The translations under genes were made by a program, and so were the position numbers. Shown here piece by piece: positions 1 to 11,211 of a stretch of 64,000 nt of DNA. This DNA comes from Atherinomorus stipes (Eukaryota; Chordata; Actinopteri; Atheriniformes; Atherinidae): assembly GCA_023101725.1 (NCBI GenBank), contig JALJCO010007877.1, forward strand, positions 1 to 64,000. Reading direction: 5' to 3'. Positions within the stretch are counted from its first letter, which is position 1, and each line of letters opens with the position of its first letter. The notes beneath the pieces are model-generated. The model saw nothing but the letters and a program-made list of their open reading frames with translations, was not told the DNA's origin and did no database searches.

Positions 1-336
1 TTTTTTTTTCAAACTTTCTTTATTGAATTTTTCGTACTGAACATTACAACAGAGATAAGACAACAAGTAAGCTTGTATAGGGAAGGTTCCCACATTATGA
101 GAATATACACAATGCCTTTGATGTGTTGAGATTGCCTCGATACAATTAACATATATGATAGAAAAAACATGTACATTAGTACGAATTTTACAAGTACCAT
201 AAACATCAAAAGAAAAGCAAAATAAAGCAAAACAGAAACCAAACAAGAAACAAAAACAAACAAAGGTGGATGACGTTACCAAACGAGTTGAAGAGACCAT
301 CACAGAGTAGCTGTGTTATTTTATATTCAACATATC

Positions 337-3300
337 CTATTCATTAGCTCTGTCTTTCAGATTGTAAAAAGATGACCACACCTTCCAAAATTTGTCATCA
401 CGCCCTTGTAAAGAGTATCTAATTTTTTCAAGTTCCAGGTGCATCATTACATCTCTAAACCAGTTTATATAAGTGGGGGTTCTGATCGTTTCCAGTTCAA
501 AAGAATTAGCCTTCGTGCGAGCAGACAAGTAAACAGTATTGCCTTGCGCACTGATTGACTTTTAGCCACATTTTGGTCTATTATACCAAGAATTGCTGTT
601 AGTGGATTTGGATCGATAGGACAGTGTAGAGCTTTTGATATTGTTAGGAAAATGTTTGTCCAAAAAGATGAAAGCTTAGAGCAACCCCAAAACATGTGTG
701 TCAATGAAGCTGCTGCTTGTTTGCAACGTATACACGTAGAGTCCACATCAGGGAACACCTTACTTAGTTTGAGCCTGGACCAATGGAGCCGATGTATTAT
801 CTTAAATTGTATTAAGCCATGTCTGGCACAAATTGAGGCAGAGTGAGTGTAAGTAAGGGCCTGCTCCCAATGTTCCTCTGAAATGTTTGTGCCCAGCTCA
901 TCTTCCCATGCTTGCCTCAAGTGCTGTAGAGTGTTGGAACCGGTATATTGAAATAGTTTATTATATAGGATAGAGATGCCCCCTCTCTCAGCTGGATTAT
1001 TAAGGAATATTGAATCAATAGGCATTTGTGTTGGAACCCCTGGGAAGTTTATATTATTGTTTTTGACAAAATTTCTAACCTGTAAATATTTAAAAAAGTG
1101 AGAGTCAGTGAGCCCAAATTTCTCTTTAAGTTGTGCAAATGAGGGGAATATATCATCAATGTAAAAGTCAATAAAATTATTAAGCCCCTTGTCATACCAA
1201 TCATCAAATGTATTGTTACCTAGTGAGGGGGCAAACATGTGGTTCTTTACAATAGGACCCTGCAGTGGGCTGGGGCGTAGATTAAAATGTTTTAAAAGTT
1301 GTTCCCACATTTTAACAGTGCTGGAGACTATATCATTGCAGGAGGTTCCAGAAGGCATTGAGGGGATGCCTGAATAAATTAATGCTCTGGGAGAAGATGG
1401 AGTACAGTAATCTTGCTCAATATGCATCCAATAAGGGTAGTTCTTCTGAATCCAATAAGACATATTCTTTAAATTACAAGCCCAATAATACAGTTGAAAG
1501 TTTGGTAAGCCCATTCCTCCACAGGATTTAGGTCTTTGTAATAGCTCCTTTCTAATCCTAGCAGGTTTTTTGTTCCAGATGAATTTTAAAATGATCTTAT
1601 CTAACCTCTTGAAAAACGATTTATTCAAATAAAGAGGAATACATTGAAACAAAAATAAAAACTTAGGTAAAGTGGTCATTTTAATTACATTAACACGTCC
1701 AGCTAGCGACAAAGGGAGAAATGACCATCTCTGACAATCTATGACTGTTTGCTCTACCAGTTTTGCATAGTTTTGACTGTAAAGACCTTTGAAGGAACTG
1801 GTGATGACAACCCCCAGGTACTTAAACTGATCAGAGACCTTGAAAGGTAAGCTATAGTGTTCTAATTCTTCTTGTGAAATGTTAACTGAGAAAATTGTAC
1901 TTTTGTCGATATTTAATTTGTAACCAGAAATGAAGCCGAACTGATTCACACTGTTCATTATAACCGGAAGTGATACCAAGGGATTAGAGATATATAATAA
2001 CATGTCGTCTGCGTAAAGGGAAACTTTGTGTTCTCCATCAGCTCTTTTAATTCCTGTATATTGATGGAGAGAGCGCAGAGAGATTGCAAGCGGTTCAATT
2101 GCTATTGCAAAGAGTATGGGTGACAAAGGGCAGCCTTGTCTGGTTGATCTAGTGAGGGGAAAGTACTCTGACCTGTAGTTATTCGTTTGTACAGAGGCCA
2201 CTGGTGAAGCATATAACAATTTGAGCCAGGAGATAAAGACTTCTCCAAATCCAAACCTTGACAGGGTGGAGAACAGGTATGTCCACTCCACCCTGTCAAA
2301 GGCTTTCTCCGCATCCAGAGAGACAATCACCTCAGACTGCGAGTCTGAACCCTGTGTATAGATTATGTTAAACAGTCGTCTAAGGTTGTGCGACATCTGT
2401 CTATTCTTTATAAAACCATTTTGATCCTCGTGAATAATTGTTGACACCACCGTCTCTAATCTGTTAGCCATTATTTTTGCTAAAATTTTAACATCAACAT
2501 TCAAAAGACTTATTGGTCTATAAGATGATACATTTTTCAAATCTTTGCCTTCTTTAGGTATAAGAAAGATTGCTGCCTGATAAAGTGTAGGTGGAAGTTT
2601 CCCCAAATTAAAAGACTCGTTATATACCCGTAGTAAGACAGGAGCCAGCTCGTTCATAAAAGATTTATAAAATTCAATTGTGTAACCATCAGGTCCTGGG
2701 GCTTTAGATCCTTGAAGTGTTTTTATTGCTTTTTTGACCTCTTCTAAAGTAATAGGTTTTTCTAGACCATCCCTGTCTTCCTGATTAATTGTGGGAATAT
2801 GTAGGTCCTTAAAGAAATTTTCCATAATAGAGTCCCCACTCATCTCCGTAGAGTACAACTCTGAAAAATATTTTCTGAATTCAGTATTTATTTCCTCTTG
2901 GTCTTTTATTAATTTACCAGATTTTGAGATTATTTCAGTAATTTGGTTTCTTTTTTCCATTACTTTAATCTGATGGGCTAGAAGTCTGCCAGGTTTTTCA
3001 CCATGTTCATAGAATTTATGTTTGGACCGATTGATTAATTTGACTGTTTCGGTTGTGGAGAGTAGGTTCATTTTAGATTGCAGAGCGGCACGTTTAATTG
3101 CCATCTCAGGGTCTGGGTTCCTGGCATGTTGTTGATCTAGGGTTAGTATTTGTTGGGTAATCATTTGTTTATCCTGCTTCTCTTTTTTATTTTTGTATGC
3201 ACTATGTGATATAATTTGACCACGAATAAAGGCTTTCATTGCTTCCCATAGGCTATGTACAGATGTCTCAAAGTTATCATTTGTTTCAAGATAGAGTGAT

Positions 3301-4110
3301 ATTTGGGATTTTATATAGTTTTTGGATACCATATCAGATAGCAATCTATTATTCATTCTCCAAGTTCTAGTGCCATTAACCCCTGAGAATCCAAGGTGGA
3401 GTAAAAGTGGCCCGTGATCTGACAGAGTTATTGCCTCATATTGTATCTTCTTTATTTTTCGTAATAATTTGTTGTCTACCAAAAAAAAAATCTATTCTTG
3501 AATATGAATTATGGCGTGGAGAGAAAAAAGAATATACCCGTTCAGTAGGGTTAAAGTATCTCCATGGCTCAATAACATTAACAGCTTTTAAGAAATCATG
3601 GATCACTTTTGCAGATTTAGACAGGCTCTGCTGTTTTTTTGAGGACCGGTCAAGTAAAGGATCAAGCACAAAGTTGAAATCGCCACCCATTATCAAACTG
3701 TGACAATGTATATTGGGAATAGAAGATATCATTAATCGAATAAATTCTTCGTCGTCATAGTTGGGTGCGTATACATTTACAAGAACAACAGGGGTATAAC
3801 AAAGTCTCCCAGTGATGATAATATATCTGCCGTTGGGATCTAGTACTGAATCTGTAAGTGTGAAAGGAGTATTCTTTTTGATCAGAATAGCCACCCCCCT
3901 TGTTTTACAGTTGTGGGTTGAATGAAATACATGACTAATCCAGTTTTTTCGCAGGCGAGCGTGATCTTGGTTTTTCAGGTGGGTTTCTTGTAGAAAAATA
4001 ATATCTGCTCCATAACTATTAACATGAGATAGTATCTTATTCCGTTTCAATGTGCCATTCAATCCTTTACAATTCCAGGATACAAACTTAACCAATACGT
4101 CTTTGTCCAT
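337..4110 (-). pseudogene. LINE L1-clade ORF2 (endonuclease-reverse transcriptase) with two frameshifts
   Basis: The endonuclease part starts at ATG 4110 (MDKDVLVKF) and carries the APE-type motifs QETHL, VNVYAPN, GGDFNF, SRIDFF and SDHGP. The reverse transcriptase follows, with the YADD catalytic box at 2004-2015, and the C-terminal zinc-knuckle-like motif C-x2-C-x8-H-x4-C. The reading frame changes at a run of ten A residues (3481-3490 on the plus strand), between the RIDFF and VDNKLL segments. It changes again at a five-G run (475-479), after which the usual L1 C-terminus continues in another frame (INWFRDVMMHLELEKIRY) to 337. Otherwise there are no internal stops. The span of ~1258 codons is the usual L1 ORF2 size. 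As sequenced it cannot make full-length protein; sequencing error at the homopolymers is possible. Confidence 0.88.
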
Positions 4111-4618
4111 TATGATCACACACAAAAGAAATATATATATGTATACACACACACATTATGAGAACGCAAATTTAAAACACAGAAAAGAGGTCTCTTAATT
4201 AAACAAGCATCCACCAAACTGAAAACTGTACAACAAAAAAAGTAAATAATACCCAACCCCCCCTTGGAGCGCCCCCCGAGTGGGCGCAAAGGGAACAGTC
4301 TTTGACTGTAAACCAGACATTTATTGCCTTTAGCAATCCGTCAGTTAAGCCCAAATCCAGAAGAATTAGCTCCATTCTTAATTATTAAACTATGACAAAT
4401 GAGCTTTAAATTGTACCATAATGTCTAACCTGGTGAAACAGATAATGATCATATCAGATCGAGCAAGTTGAACAGGTTCGCTATAACGACAACAGGCAGC
4501 ACTGGTAGAAGAAAAAAGTAAATAAATGAATTAAGATACATCGTGATCGTTGCCTAGTTCCAAAAGAAATAGTCCCATACCGTTATTTTTTGTTCGAGAT
4601 CCAGACCTTCCAAAGTCG

Positions 4619-5563
4619 CTATCCGCTGTTTCCGTCCTTTTGTGCCACCTTCTGATTGAAAAAGTCTTGTGCTGCTTGCGGTGAGTCGAAGGTGTGTCTG
4701 GATCCATCCAGTGTGACAGCAAGCTTCGCGGGGAAAAACAGGCTGTATGTTACTCCAGCGTCGCGGAACTTTTTCTTTACATCACTGAAAGCAGCGCGCA
4801 GCTTCCCCACCTCGGGACTCACGTCTGGGAAAATGTGCACCTGGTGACCCTTGTAGTAAAGCTTTCCCTTGGCTCTGGTAGCGTCTAGAATTTTCTGTTT
4901 GTCTGCATAATAGTGGAAGCATACCACTATAGTGCGGGGTCGAGCGGCAGGAGTAGGTCTTGGTCCCAAGCTTCTGTGGGCTCTATCAATTACAACCGGG
5001 GAGCTAAAGATGTCGCCGCCCAGTATGTCGTGGAGAAACACGGGGATGAAGGTTAGCATGTTGCCGTCTTCAGAATTCTCCGGTACCCCCACTATCCTCA
5101 GATTCCTCCTCCTGCTTCTGTTCTCAAGATCTTGGCACTTTTCTTGGAGAGACTTGTATTTCTTAGTCAAATCTTGTTGCGTTTTCTCCAATGTTTCCAC
5201 CCTATCCATTGTGTCGCTCAGCGCTGTTCCCATTTCCTCAAGGTGGTCTTTAGCTTCTGTTTGTTTTGTGCGGAGTTTGGTTAGCTCGGTGGTTAGCTCC
5301 TCGTGAAGGGCTTTCAGATCAGCCTTGGTCTCAGATCGCAGTGATGCTATTTCCCCTTTAAGTGCACGACAAGACGAACCAATTTCAGCTTTAATCTCAT
5401 CTCTGTGCGCCCGGAGTTCGCTCCGAAGTCCCTCAAGTGTGAGGGCGGTAGCGGTATTAGCTTCTTCGGGGTTATCCGCCATCTTAGGATTGCTAACTGT
5501 GTAGGGTAATATAGGTTTCTGTGTTTGTTGTTTCCGTCCTCCTCTACGCGACCCCCGTCTCAT
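4619..5563 (-). CDS. LINE L1-clade ORF1 protein (RNA-binding chaperone), intact
   Basis: A 314-residue open frame. Residues ~1-18 are basic (Arg/Lys-rich). Residues ~42-150 form a long heptad-rich coiled coil, as expected for the trimerising stalk of L1 ORF1p. An RRM-like domain begins at ~154 (NLRIVGVPE) and includes the family-typical RAHRSLGP block at ~194-201. A C-terminal domain follows at ~237-303. In known L1 elements this protein binds LINE RNA and forms the RNP used for retrotransposition. The first ATG gives 314 residues. A second ATG at residue 28 (MADNPEE), position 5482, is an equally plausible start. No frameshift or internal stop is seen, which suggests a recent insertion. ORF2 follows downstream on the same strand. 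Confidence 0.9.
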   Translation of the reverse strand: MRRGSRRGGRKQQTQKPILPYTVSNPKMADNPEEANTATALTLEGLRSELRAHRDEIKAEIGSSCRALKGEIASLRSETKADLKALHEELTTELTKLRTKQTEAKDHLEEMGTALSDTMDRVETLEKTQQDLTKKYKSLQEKCQDLENRSRRRNLRIVGVPENSEDGNMLTFIPVFLHDILGGDIFSSPVVIDRAHRSLGPRPTPAARPRTIVVCFHYYADKQKILDATRAKGKLYYKGHQVHIFPDVSPEVGKLRAAFSDVKKKFRDAGVTYSLFFPAKLAVTLDGSRHTFDSPQAAQDFFNQKVAQKDGNSG

Positions 5564-5715
5564 ATCACTTCAAGTCACTTCTTATCAATTCGCCACTTTG
5601 TTTGCCAGGTTTGTGGTTTAAATATTGCTCAAATGTCAGAAATATCAGAGACGAGTGCGGAGCTCCGCTAAGAAGCAGCCTACTCCATGTCCCCGGAAAC
5701 GGAACTCATGAGAAA

Positions 5716-6472
5716 TGATTTTGACCCGATGCTGCATGTCTGCAGTCCTGTGTGCAGCACTCTTTCAGCCATCAGTGCATAAAGCTGCCAGTTAACACCT
5801 GCTTTTCAGATGTCCTAAATTACACTCAATTTTTTGCTCCCGTTTTCCGTTGCACGGTTGATAAATCACATTGCGTGTGTTAAGCTGAGTTGTTTGCATA
5901 GTCTCCTCCCAATATTTTGTGCCTTCTGGCAGAAACGCCCAGATTGCATATTCATCTACAGCAGACGCGCAAAATGGATAGTGGGGCTATTTTGCCCGTT
6001 AACAGTCGCAAACCTCCTTTTGCCCTGCTTTGTAAATCAGCTCCGGCAGATTATTGCGTGCGTAATGAAGATAGCGCTTGTTTTAGCACGCGCAAACTTT
6101 TTGTAAATTAGGGCCCAAGTCTTGTTAAAAAAGGTAAAAAATTTACACAAAGCTTGTTGGTGAAAGTCAAGCTTTACTCATGTTATTTAGAGTAATTATC
6201 ACATGATCCAGTAGATGGCAGTGCCAGTGACTCTTACAAATATGTTGCGGTAAAGCAGGAAGTTGAGGGATTTGTGTTTGGTAGAGAGGTATGGACAGAG
6301 AGATCGAAATCAAAGCAATGCAGGCAGCTTATGTTGGAGCAAGATGTGTGTCACAGGGACTCTGTAACAAAGAGTATCACAATTGATCAAAAACTTGATA
6401 AATATCACTTGCATAAAAGCAATTTGCATCAACGTCACTTTTTTGCTTGAAGGGCCTTGTTGCACAAGAAGC
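5716..6472. other. Intronic spacer, possible degraded inverted-repeat element at ~5811-6116
   Basis: No gene seen. The right part ends in GTAAATTAGGGCCC (to 6116), and a loosely matching inverted copy (GTCCTAAATTACA) starts near 5811. This suggests an old non-autonomous DNA element of ~300 bp with a CpG-richer core. The match is weak, so I mark it as possible only. The remainder shows nothing. Confidence 0.35.
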
Positions 6473-6474
6473 TA

Positions 6475-7734
6475 CAGGGGGTGGACAATGAAACTGAAAC
6501 ACTTGGTTTTAGACCACAATCATTTATTAGTATGGTGTGGGGCCTCCTTTTGCAGCCAATACAGCGGCAATTCGTCTTGGAAATGACATATACAAGTCCT
6601 GAAGAGTGGTCAGAGGGATTTTAAGCCATACTTCTTGCAGGATAGTGGCCAGGTCACTACGTGATGCTGGTGGAGGAAAACGTTTCCTGACTCGCTCCTC
6701 CAAAACTCCCCAAAGTGGCTCAATAATATTTAGATCTGGTGACTGTGCAGGCCATGGGAGATGTTCAACTTCACTTTCATGTTCATCAAACCAATCTTTC
6801 ACCAGTCTTGCTCTGTGTATTGGTGCATTGTCATCCTGATACACTGCACCGCCTTCAGGACACAATGTTTGAACCTTTGGATGAACATGGTCCTCCAGAA
6901 TGGTTCGGTAGTCCTTGGTCCATCTAGCACAAGTCCTGGGCCAAGCGAATGCCATGATATGGCCGCCCAAACCATCACTGATCCACCCCCATGCTTCACT
7001 CTGGCCATGCAACAATCTGGGTGGTACACTTCTCTGGGGCTTCTCCACACTGTGACTCTCCCGGATGTGGGGAAAACAGTAAAGGTGGACTCATCAGAGA
7101 ACAATACATGTTTCACATTGTCCACAGCCAAAGATTTGCGCTCCTTGCACCATTGAAACCGACGTTTGGCATTGGCACGAGTGACCAAAGGTTTGGCTAT
7201 AGCAGCCCGGCCGTGTATATTTACCCTGTGGAGCTCCCGACAGACAGTTCTGGTGGAAACAGGAGAGCTGAGGTGCACATTTAATTCTGCCGTGATTTGG
7301 GCCGCTGTGGTTTTATGTTTTTTGGATACAATCCGGGTTAGCACCCGAACATCTCTTTCAGACAGCTTCCTCTTGCGTCCACAGTTAATCCTGTTGGATG
7401 TGGTTCATCCTTCTTGGTGGTATGCTGACATTACCCTGGATACTGTGGCTCTTGATACATCACAATGACTTGCTGTCTTGGTCACAGATGCGCCGGCAAG
7501 ACGTGCACCAACAATTTGTCCTCTTTTGAACTCTGATATGTCACCCATAATGTTGTATGCATTGCAATGTTTTGAGCAAAACTGTGCTTTGAGTCTGCTA
7601 ATTGAACCTTCACACTCTGCTCTTACTGGTGCAATGTGCAATTAATGAATATTGGCCACCAGGCTGGTCCAATTTAGCCATGAAACCCCCCACACTAAAA
7701 TTACAGGTGTTTCAGTTTCATTGTCCAAACCCTG
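6475..7734 (-). mobile_element. Tc1-like DNA transposon, complete with terminal inverted repeats
   Basis: Both ends are preserved and flanked by TA (6473-6474 and 7735-7736), the target-site duplication of the Tc1/mariner superfamily. The ends read CAGGGGGTGGACAATGAAAC on the left and, as reverse complement, CAGGGTTTGGACAATGAAAC on the right; the match continues as TGAAACAC. Length is 1260 bp with a minus-strand transposase relic inside. It probably lies in a clec16a intron, inserted on the plus-strand side of the LINE 5' end. Confidence 0.93.
6527..7548 (-). pseudogene. Tc1-like transposase, two frameshifts
   Basis: The coding relic starts at ATG 7548 (MGDISEFKRG) and ends with the family-typical GGPTPY at 6527, about 340 codons, the normal Tc1 transposase size. 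Its N-terminus is a paired-like helix-turn-helix (ASHCDVSRATVSRVMSAY). All three elements of the DD34E catalytic triad can be recognised: FSDEST, YQDDNAPIHR and SPDLNIIEPLW. The reading frame changes once near 7405 and again near 6930-6950, so the protein is split over three frames and the copy is dead. Such a protein would cut and paste elements by binding the flanking inverted repeats. Confidence 0.9.
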
Positions 7735-7736
7735 TA

Positions 7737-8137
7737 GTTTTCTCAGGTTTTTGGTCAAAAGCAGCATTTCTGCTGCAACTACCCTGTGTTTTACTGCAGA
7801 TTACTAAAACACAGAAAAAGCTAGGAGCAAACTTTTTTTCTGATTATAAAAAGAGAGTCTACACTTTCTTTTAGTAATTTACTTGTTTATGTAGTCCTAG
7901 AACTCAAGAATCTGTGGTTCCTGAAAAATGAGCCAAAAACTGTCAGTATGCTGTTCTCTGAACAATGGCTGGCAAGGTGTGGTTCACTGGAAAGTTTCCA
8001 GTGGTATATAACATGTAGGTACATGGAAGGGGGATTGAGTAAAATGCATATTTATTTGTCACGTCCTGTACATAGGACATCTTGAATGGATTAGCTTGGC
8101 AAATATGTACACACAGCAGTTGATATACTGACCAGAG
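7737..8137. other. Intronic spacer, nothing recognised
   Basis: AT-rich sequence between two Tc1-like elements. I see no exon with matching splice sites, no RNA gene and no clear repeat. Confidence 0.5.
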
Positions 8138-8139
8138 TA

Positions 8140-9374
8140 CAGGTACTACCCAAAAAATTAGAATATCCTGAAAAAGTTAATGTATTTCTGTAATGCAACT
8201 TAAAAGGTGCAATTTACATATTGTTTAGACTAAATAATATGTGAATCAATATATTTCAAGCTTTTGTTTGTTTGGATGTTGTTGATTAGGACTTGCAGCT
8301 TAAGAAAACCTCAAATTCTAAAACTCAAAAAATTAGAATACGTTGAAAAGCTCCAGTGTTGTAGGCTCAGAGTGTCACATTCTAATTAGGTAAGTAATCC
8401 AAAACATCCCATAAGTGCCCCGAGCATGGGTTTAGAAGAATTCACAATCATGGGGAAGACTGCTGATCTGACCGTTGTGCAGGAAACCATCATTGACTCC
8501 CTGCACAAGGTGGGAAAGACACAAAAAGTGATAGCAAAAGAAACTGGGTGTTCTCTGAGTGCTGTCTCAAAGCACTTTAATGGACAGTTAAGTGGAAGAA
8601 AATGGTGTACAAGACGGAGGGCTGACCACAACCTGGAGAAGATGGTCAGGAAAGGGCTATTCAAAAGTGTGGAAAACTTCCTAAGGAATGGACCTGTTAT
8701 CTTCATTAAGTCCAACATAAAAACAGCCGTCTACCACGACATTTTGGAGCACTTCATGCTTGCTTCAGTGGACCAGCTGTATGTGGATGCAGACTTCATC
8801 TTCCAGCAAGACTTGGCACCTGCTCACACTGCCAAAAGTACAAAATCTTGGTTCAACAACCATGGAATCACCATGCTTGATTGGCACAGCTCACCTGACC
8901 TGAACCCCATTGAAAACATGTGGGGCATTGCCAAGAGAAAGGTGAACGGGAAGAGACCAAACAATAAAGAAGAGCTCAGGGCTGTGATTGAAGCATGTTT
9001 GTCTCCCATAAGACCTGAGATATGCCAGCAGCTGGTTGCATCCATGCCACGCCAGGTTAAGGCAGTCATTCAAGCAAAAGGGGCCCCAACCAAATACTAA
9101 GTACAGATGCAAGATTTTACTTTAGGAGGCCTGACTTTTTTGTATTTAGATTCCTTTTTTAATTGATTTCATGCAATATTCTAATTTTTTGAGTTTTAGA
9201 ATTTCAGGTTTTCTTAAGCTGCAAGTCCTAATCAGCAACATCTAAACAAATAAAAGCTTGAATTATATTGGTTCGCATATTATTAATCTATACAATATGT
9301 AAATTGCACCTTTTAAGTTGAATTATAGAAATACATGAACTTTTTCAGGATATTCTAATTTTTGGGGTAGTACC
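8140..9374 (+). mobile_element. Tc1-like transposon with long (~200 bp) inverted repeats and an internal deletion
   Basis: The left end (after TA at 8138-8139) reads CAGGTACTACCC followed by AAAAAATTAGAATATCC. The right end is its inverted copy, ending GGGGTAGTACC at 9374; the last two bases and the TA are missing. The inverted repeats run on for ~200 bp (GTGCAATTTACATATTG and its partner near 9290-9310), longer than in classical Tc1. A single plus-strand transposase ORF with a deletion lies inside. A second, truncated copy of the same family sits at 41097-41807. Confidence 0.92.
8450..9100 (+). CDS. Internally deleted Tc1-like transposase (216 aa), frame open
   Basis: The ORF starts at the family-typical MGKTADL (an in-frame ATG at 8426 adds eight residues) and ends GAPTKY, as full-length Tc1 transposases do. 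The N-terminal helix-turn-helix is present (KVIAKETGCSLSAVSKHFNG). The second catalytic Asp (FIFQQDLAPAHTA) and the Glu (SPDLNPIENMW) are present. The segment expected to hold the first catalytic Asp (the FSDES-type box) is missing, and the protein is ~125 residues shorter than the usual ~340. The deletion has kept the reading frame open, but the product should be catalytically dead. It could at most bind ends of related elements. Confidence 0.87.
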   Translation: MGKTADLTVVQETIIDSLHKVGKTQKVIAKETGCSLSAVSKHFNGQLSGRKWCTRRRADHNLEKMVRKGLFKSVENFLRNGPVIFIKSNIKTAVYHDILEHFMLASVDQLYVDADFIFQQDLAPAHTAKSTKSWFNNHGITMLDWHSSPDLNPIENMWGIAKRKVNGKRPNNKEELRAVIEACLSPIRPEICQQLVASMPRQVKAVIQAKGAPTKY

Positions 9375-9856
9375 AAAAATTGATGCCCTGATGCCATGGT
9401 TATGAGATCAGGATTTTATTGGAACAGAGCAACAGTCTTTAAGTGGCTGAGAGTCTTCCTGGGCTGTTTTAAAGCCTGACCCATTAAGGCATCTATCAGA
9501 AAAATGGAAAATCTGTGTTAAGGCAAGCTTCATTTAGATTCCTAAAGCATACTTACCGTTTGTTTGTTTTGTTTTGTTTTTTACAATAAGATGCATGCTG
9601 TGCATTGTTTAAGGCTTTGTAGTTACATACTGCTTCATAGGATATGAACTTAGCAGTTTGAATCTAATGTGTGCATGCTGGAGTTATTCAACCGCACATT
9701 ACATCATGTGGGTATAGGCCAGCTTTAAGTAAGATTTTTGTCGTTTTGGTCAGATTGACTTGTATTCATATATTTTCAAAGTACAGTTTGGGTCTAAAAT
9801 TATTCTTTTTTTTTACCCCCTATTGACATGTAAATATACTGAGTGACTCTATTGTA
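9375..9856. other. Intronic spacer, nothing recognised
   Basis: AT-rich with short T-runs. No exon, RNA gene or definite repeat seen. Confidence 0.5.
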
Positions 9857-9920
9857 CCCCCCCCCCCCCCCCCCACCCTGAACTGGATAAGCGGTATAAA
9901 ATATGACTGACTGACTGACT
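9857..9920 (+). repeat. C18 homopolymer plus RTE-type LINE tail with (GACT)n
   Basis: A run of 18 C (9857-9874) is followed by CCCTGAACTGGATAAGCGGT and a short tetranucleotide repeat (GACT)n. The 'gataagcgg + tetranucleotide repeat' ending is familiar from 3' ends of teleost RTE-type LINEs and their SINEs, recalled from general knowledge and not searched. Confidence 0.6.
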
Positions 9921-9972
9921 CTCTTGTGTATTATACACATAGGAAGAAATGCATTACAATTTTCCAAATATA

Positions 9973-11185
9973 CAGCGGGGAAAAAATGTATTGAACACGT
10001 CAACATTTTTCTTAGAAAATATATTTCTCGTGGAGCTATTGACATGAAATTTTCACCGGATGTTGGCAACAACCCAAGTAATGCGCACACACAAAGAAAT
10101 CTGAACATTTATGTCCATGATTTTTGTGTAATATAGTGAAATGACACAGGAATAAGCATTGAATACTCTTACTGAAATTTATTTAATACTTGCAGCGCAG
10201 TACATAGTGCAAAATCCTTTGTTGGTGATTCCAGCCTCAAGAAGCCTCCTGTATGGAGAAACCAGTGGAATACGTTCCTCAGGTGTGATTTTGGTCCATT
10301 CTTCCATACAAACTGCCTTCAAATCTTCAAGGTTCTGGGGGTCTCTTCTGTGATCTCGGATCTTCATTTCTTTCCAAAGGTTTTCAATTCGATTCAGATG
10401 GGGTGATTAACTGGGTCATTCTAGCAGGTTTATTTTCTTTTCTTAAACCAGTTGAGTGTTTCCTTGGCTGTGTGCTTGGGATGATTGACTTGCTGAAAGA
10501 TCCAGACTCTTTTCATCTTCAGCAGCTGGCAGATGGCAACAGATTCTGGTCCAGAATGTCTCTCTACTTTTCTCCATTCATTCTTCCTTTAATGATATGA
10601 AGTCTGCCAGTTCCACATGCTGAAAAACAGCCCCCACCATGATGTTCCCACCTCCAAACTTCAATGTAGCTATGGTGTTTTTAGGGTTAAGTGCAGTGCA
10701 AAGTCTCCTTCAAACATGTTGTGTCTTATGACATTTGAAGAGTTCAGTTTTGGTCTCATCTGACCAGACTGTTTTCCCAGAATGTCAGGAGTTTGTCTAG
10801 ATGTGTTTCAAACTTAAAACGAGCATCAAGATGCTTTCTCTTCAGAAATGGAGTCTTACATGGTATGAAGGCCATGGCGGTTGAGTGCATTACTTCTTGT
10901 TTTCTCTGAAACAACTATACCTGCTGATTCCAGGTCTTTCTGAAGCTCTCCACGAGTGGTCCTGGGCTGTTGGAGAACCTTTCTGATTATTGCTCTGACC
11001 CCTCTTTCTGAAATCTTGCGAGGAGCACCTGGCCGCAGCCGGTTTATGACGATTCTGTGTTCTTTCCATTCCTGGATGATGGCCCCAATGGTGCTCACTG
11101 GAACTTTCAGAAGTTTAGAAATGCACCTGGGACCAATGCCTTCAGTGTGTTTTGCAATAATAAGGCTGCGTAGGTCTTAAAGGAT
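9973..11185 (-). mobile_element. Tc1-like element relic, right end lost at a poly-C run
   Basis: The left end is intact: TA (9971-9972) then CAGCGGGGAAAAAATGTATT. The minus strand carries scrambled transposase sequence. The clearest piece is 11098-10856, the second helix-turn-helix and linker (GVRAIIRKVLQQPRTTRGEL, preceded by the GRPRK-like PGAPRKI). Many stops and frameshifts follow. The expected right inverted repeat is absent: the element ends where a run of 26 C residues begins (11186). Confidence 0.8.
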
Positions 11186-11211
11186 CCCCCCCCCCCCCCC
11201 CCCCCCCCCCC
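11186..11211. repeat. C26 homopolymer
   Basis: Twenty-six consecutive C residues directly at the truncated end of the Tc1-like relic. Runs of this length are prone to length error in sequencing and assembly. Confidence 0.95.

Larger units (their letters stand above)
1..5715 (-). mobile_element. L1-clade non-LTR retrotransposon (LINE), almost full length
   Basis: Read on the minus strand this is a complete LINE layout: GC-richer 5'UTR (about 5715-5564), ORF1 (5563-4619), a ~0.5 kb spacer, ORF2 (4110-337) and a 3'UTR. The plus strand opens with nine T residues, which is the poly(A) tail on the minus strand, so the element's 3' end is cut by the window edge. An AATAAA signal lies about 20 bases inside that tail. 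ORF1 with coiled coil plus RRM, and ORF2 with an APE-type endonuclease and reverse transcriptase, place it in the L1/Tx1 group common in fish. The 5' boundary is an estimate from the loss of GC-rich sequence after about 5715. A target-site duplication cannot be checked because the 3' flank is outside the window. Confidence 0.9.
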
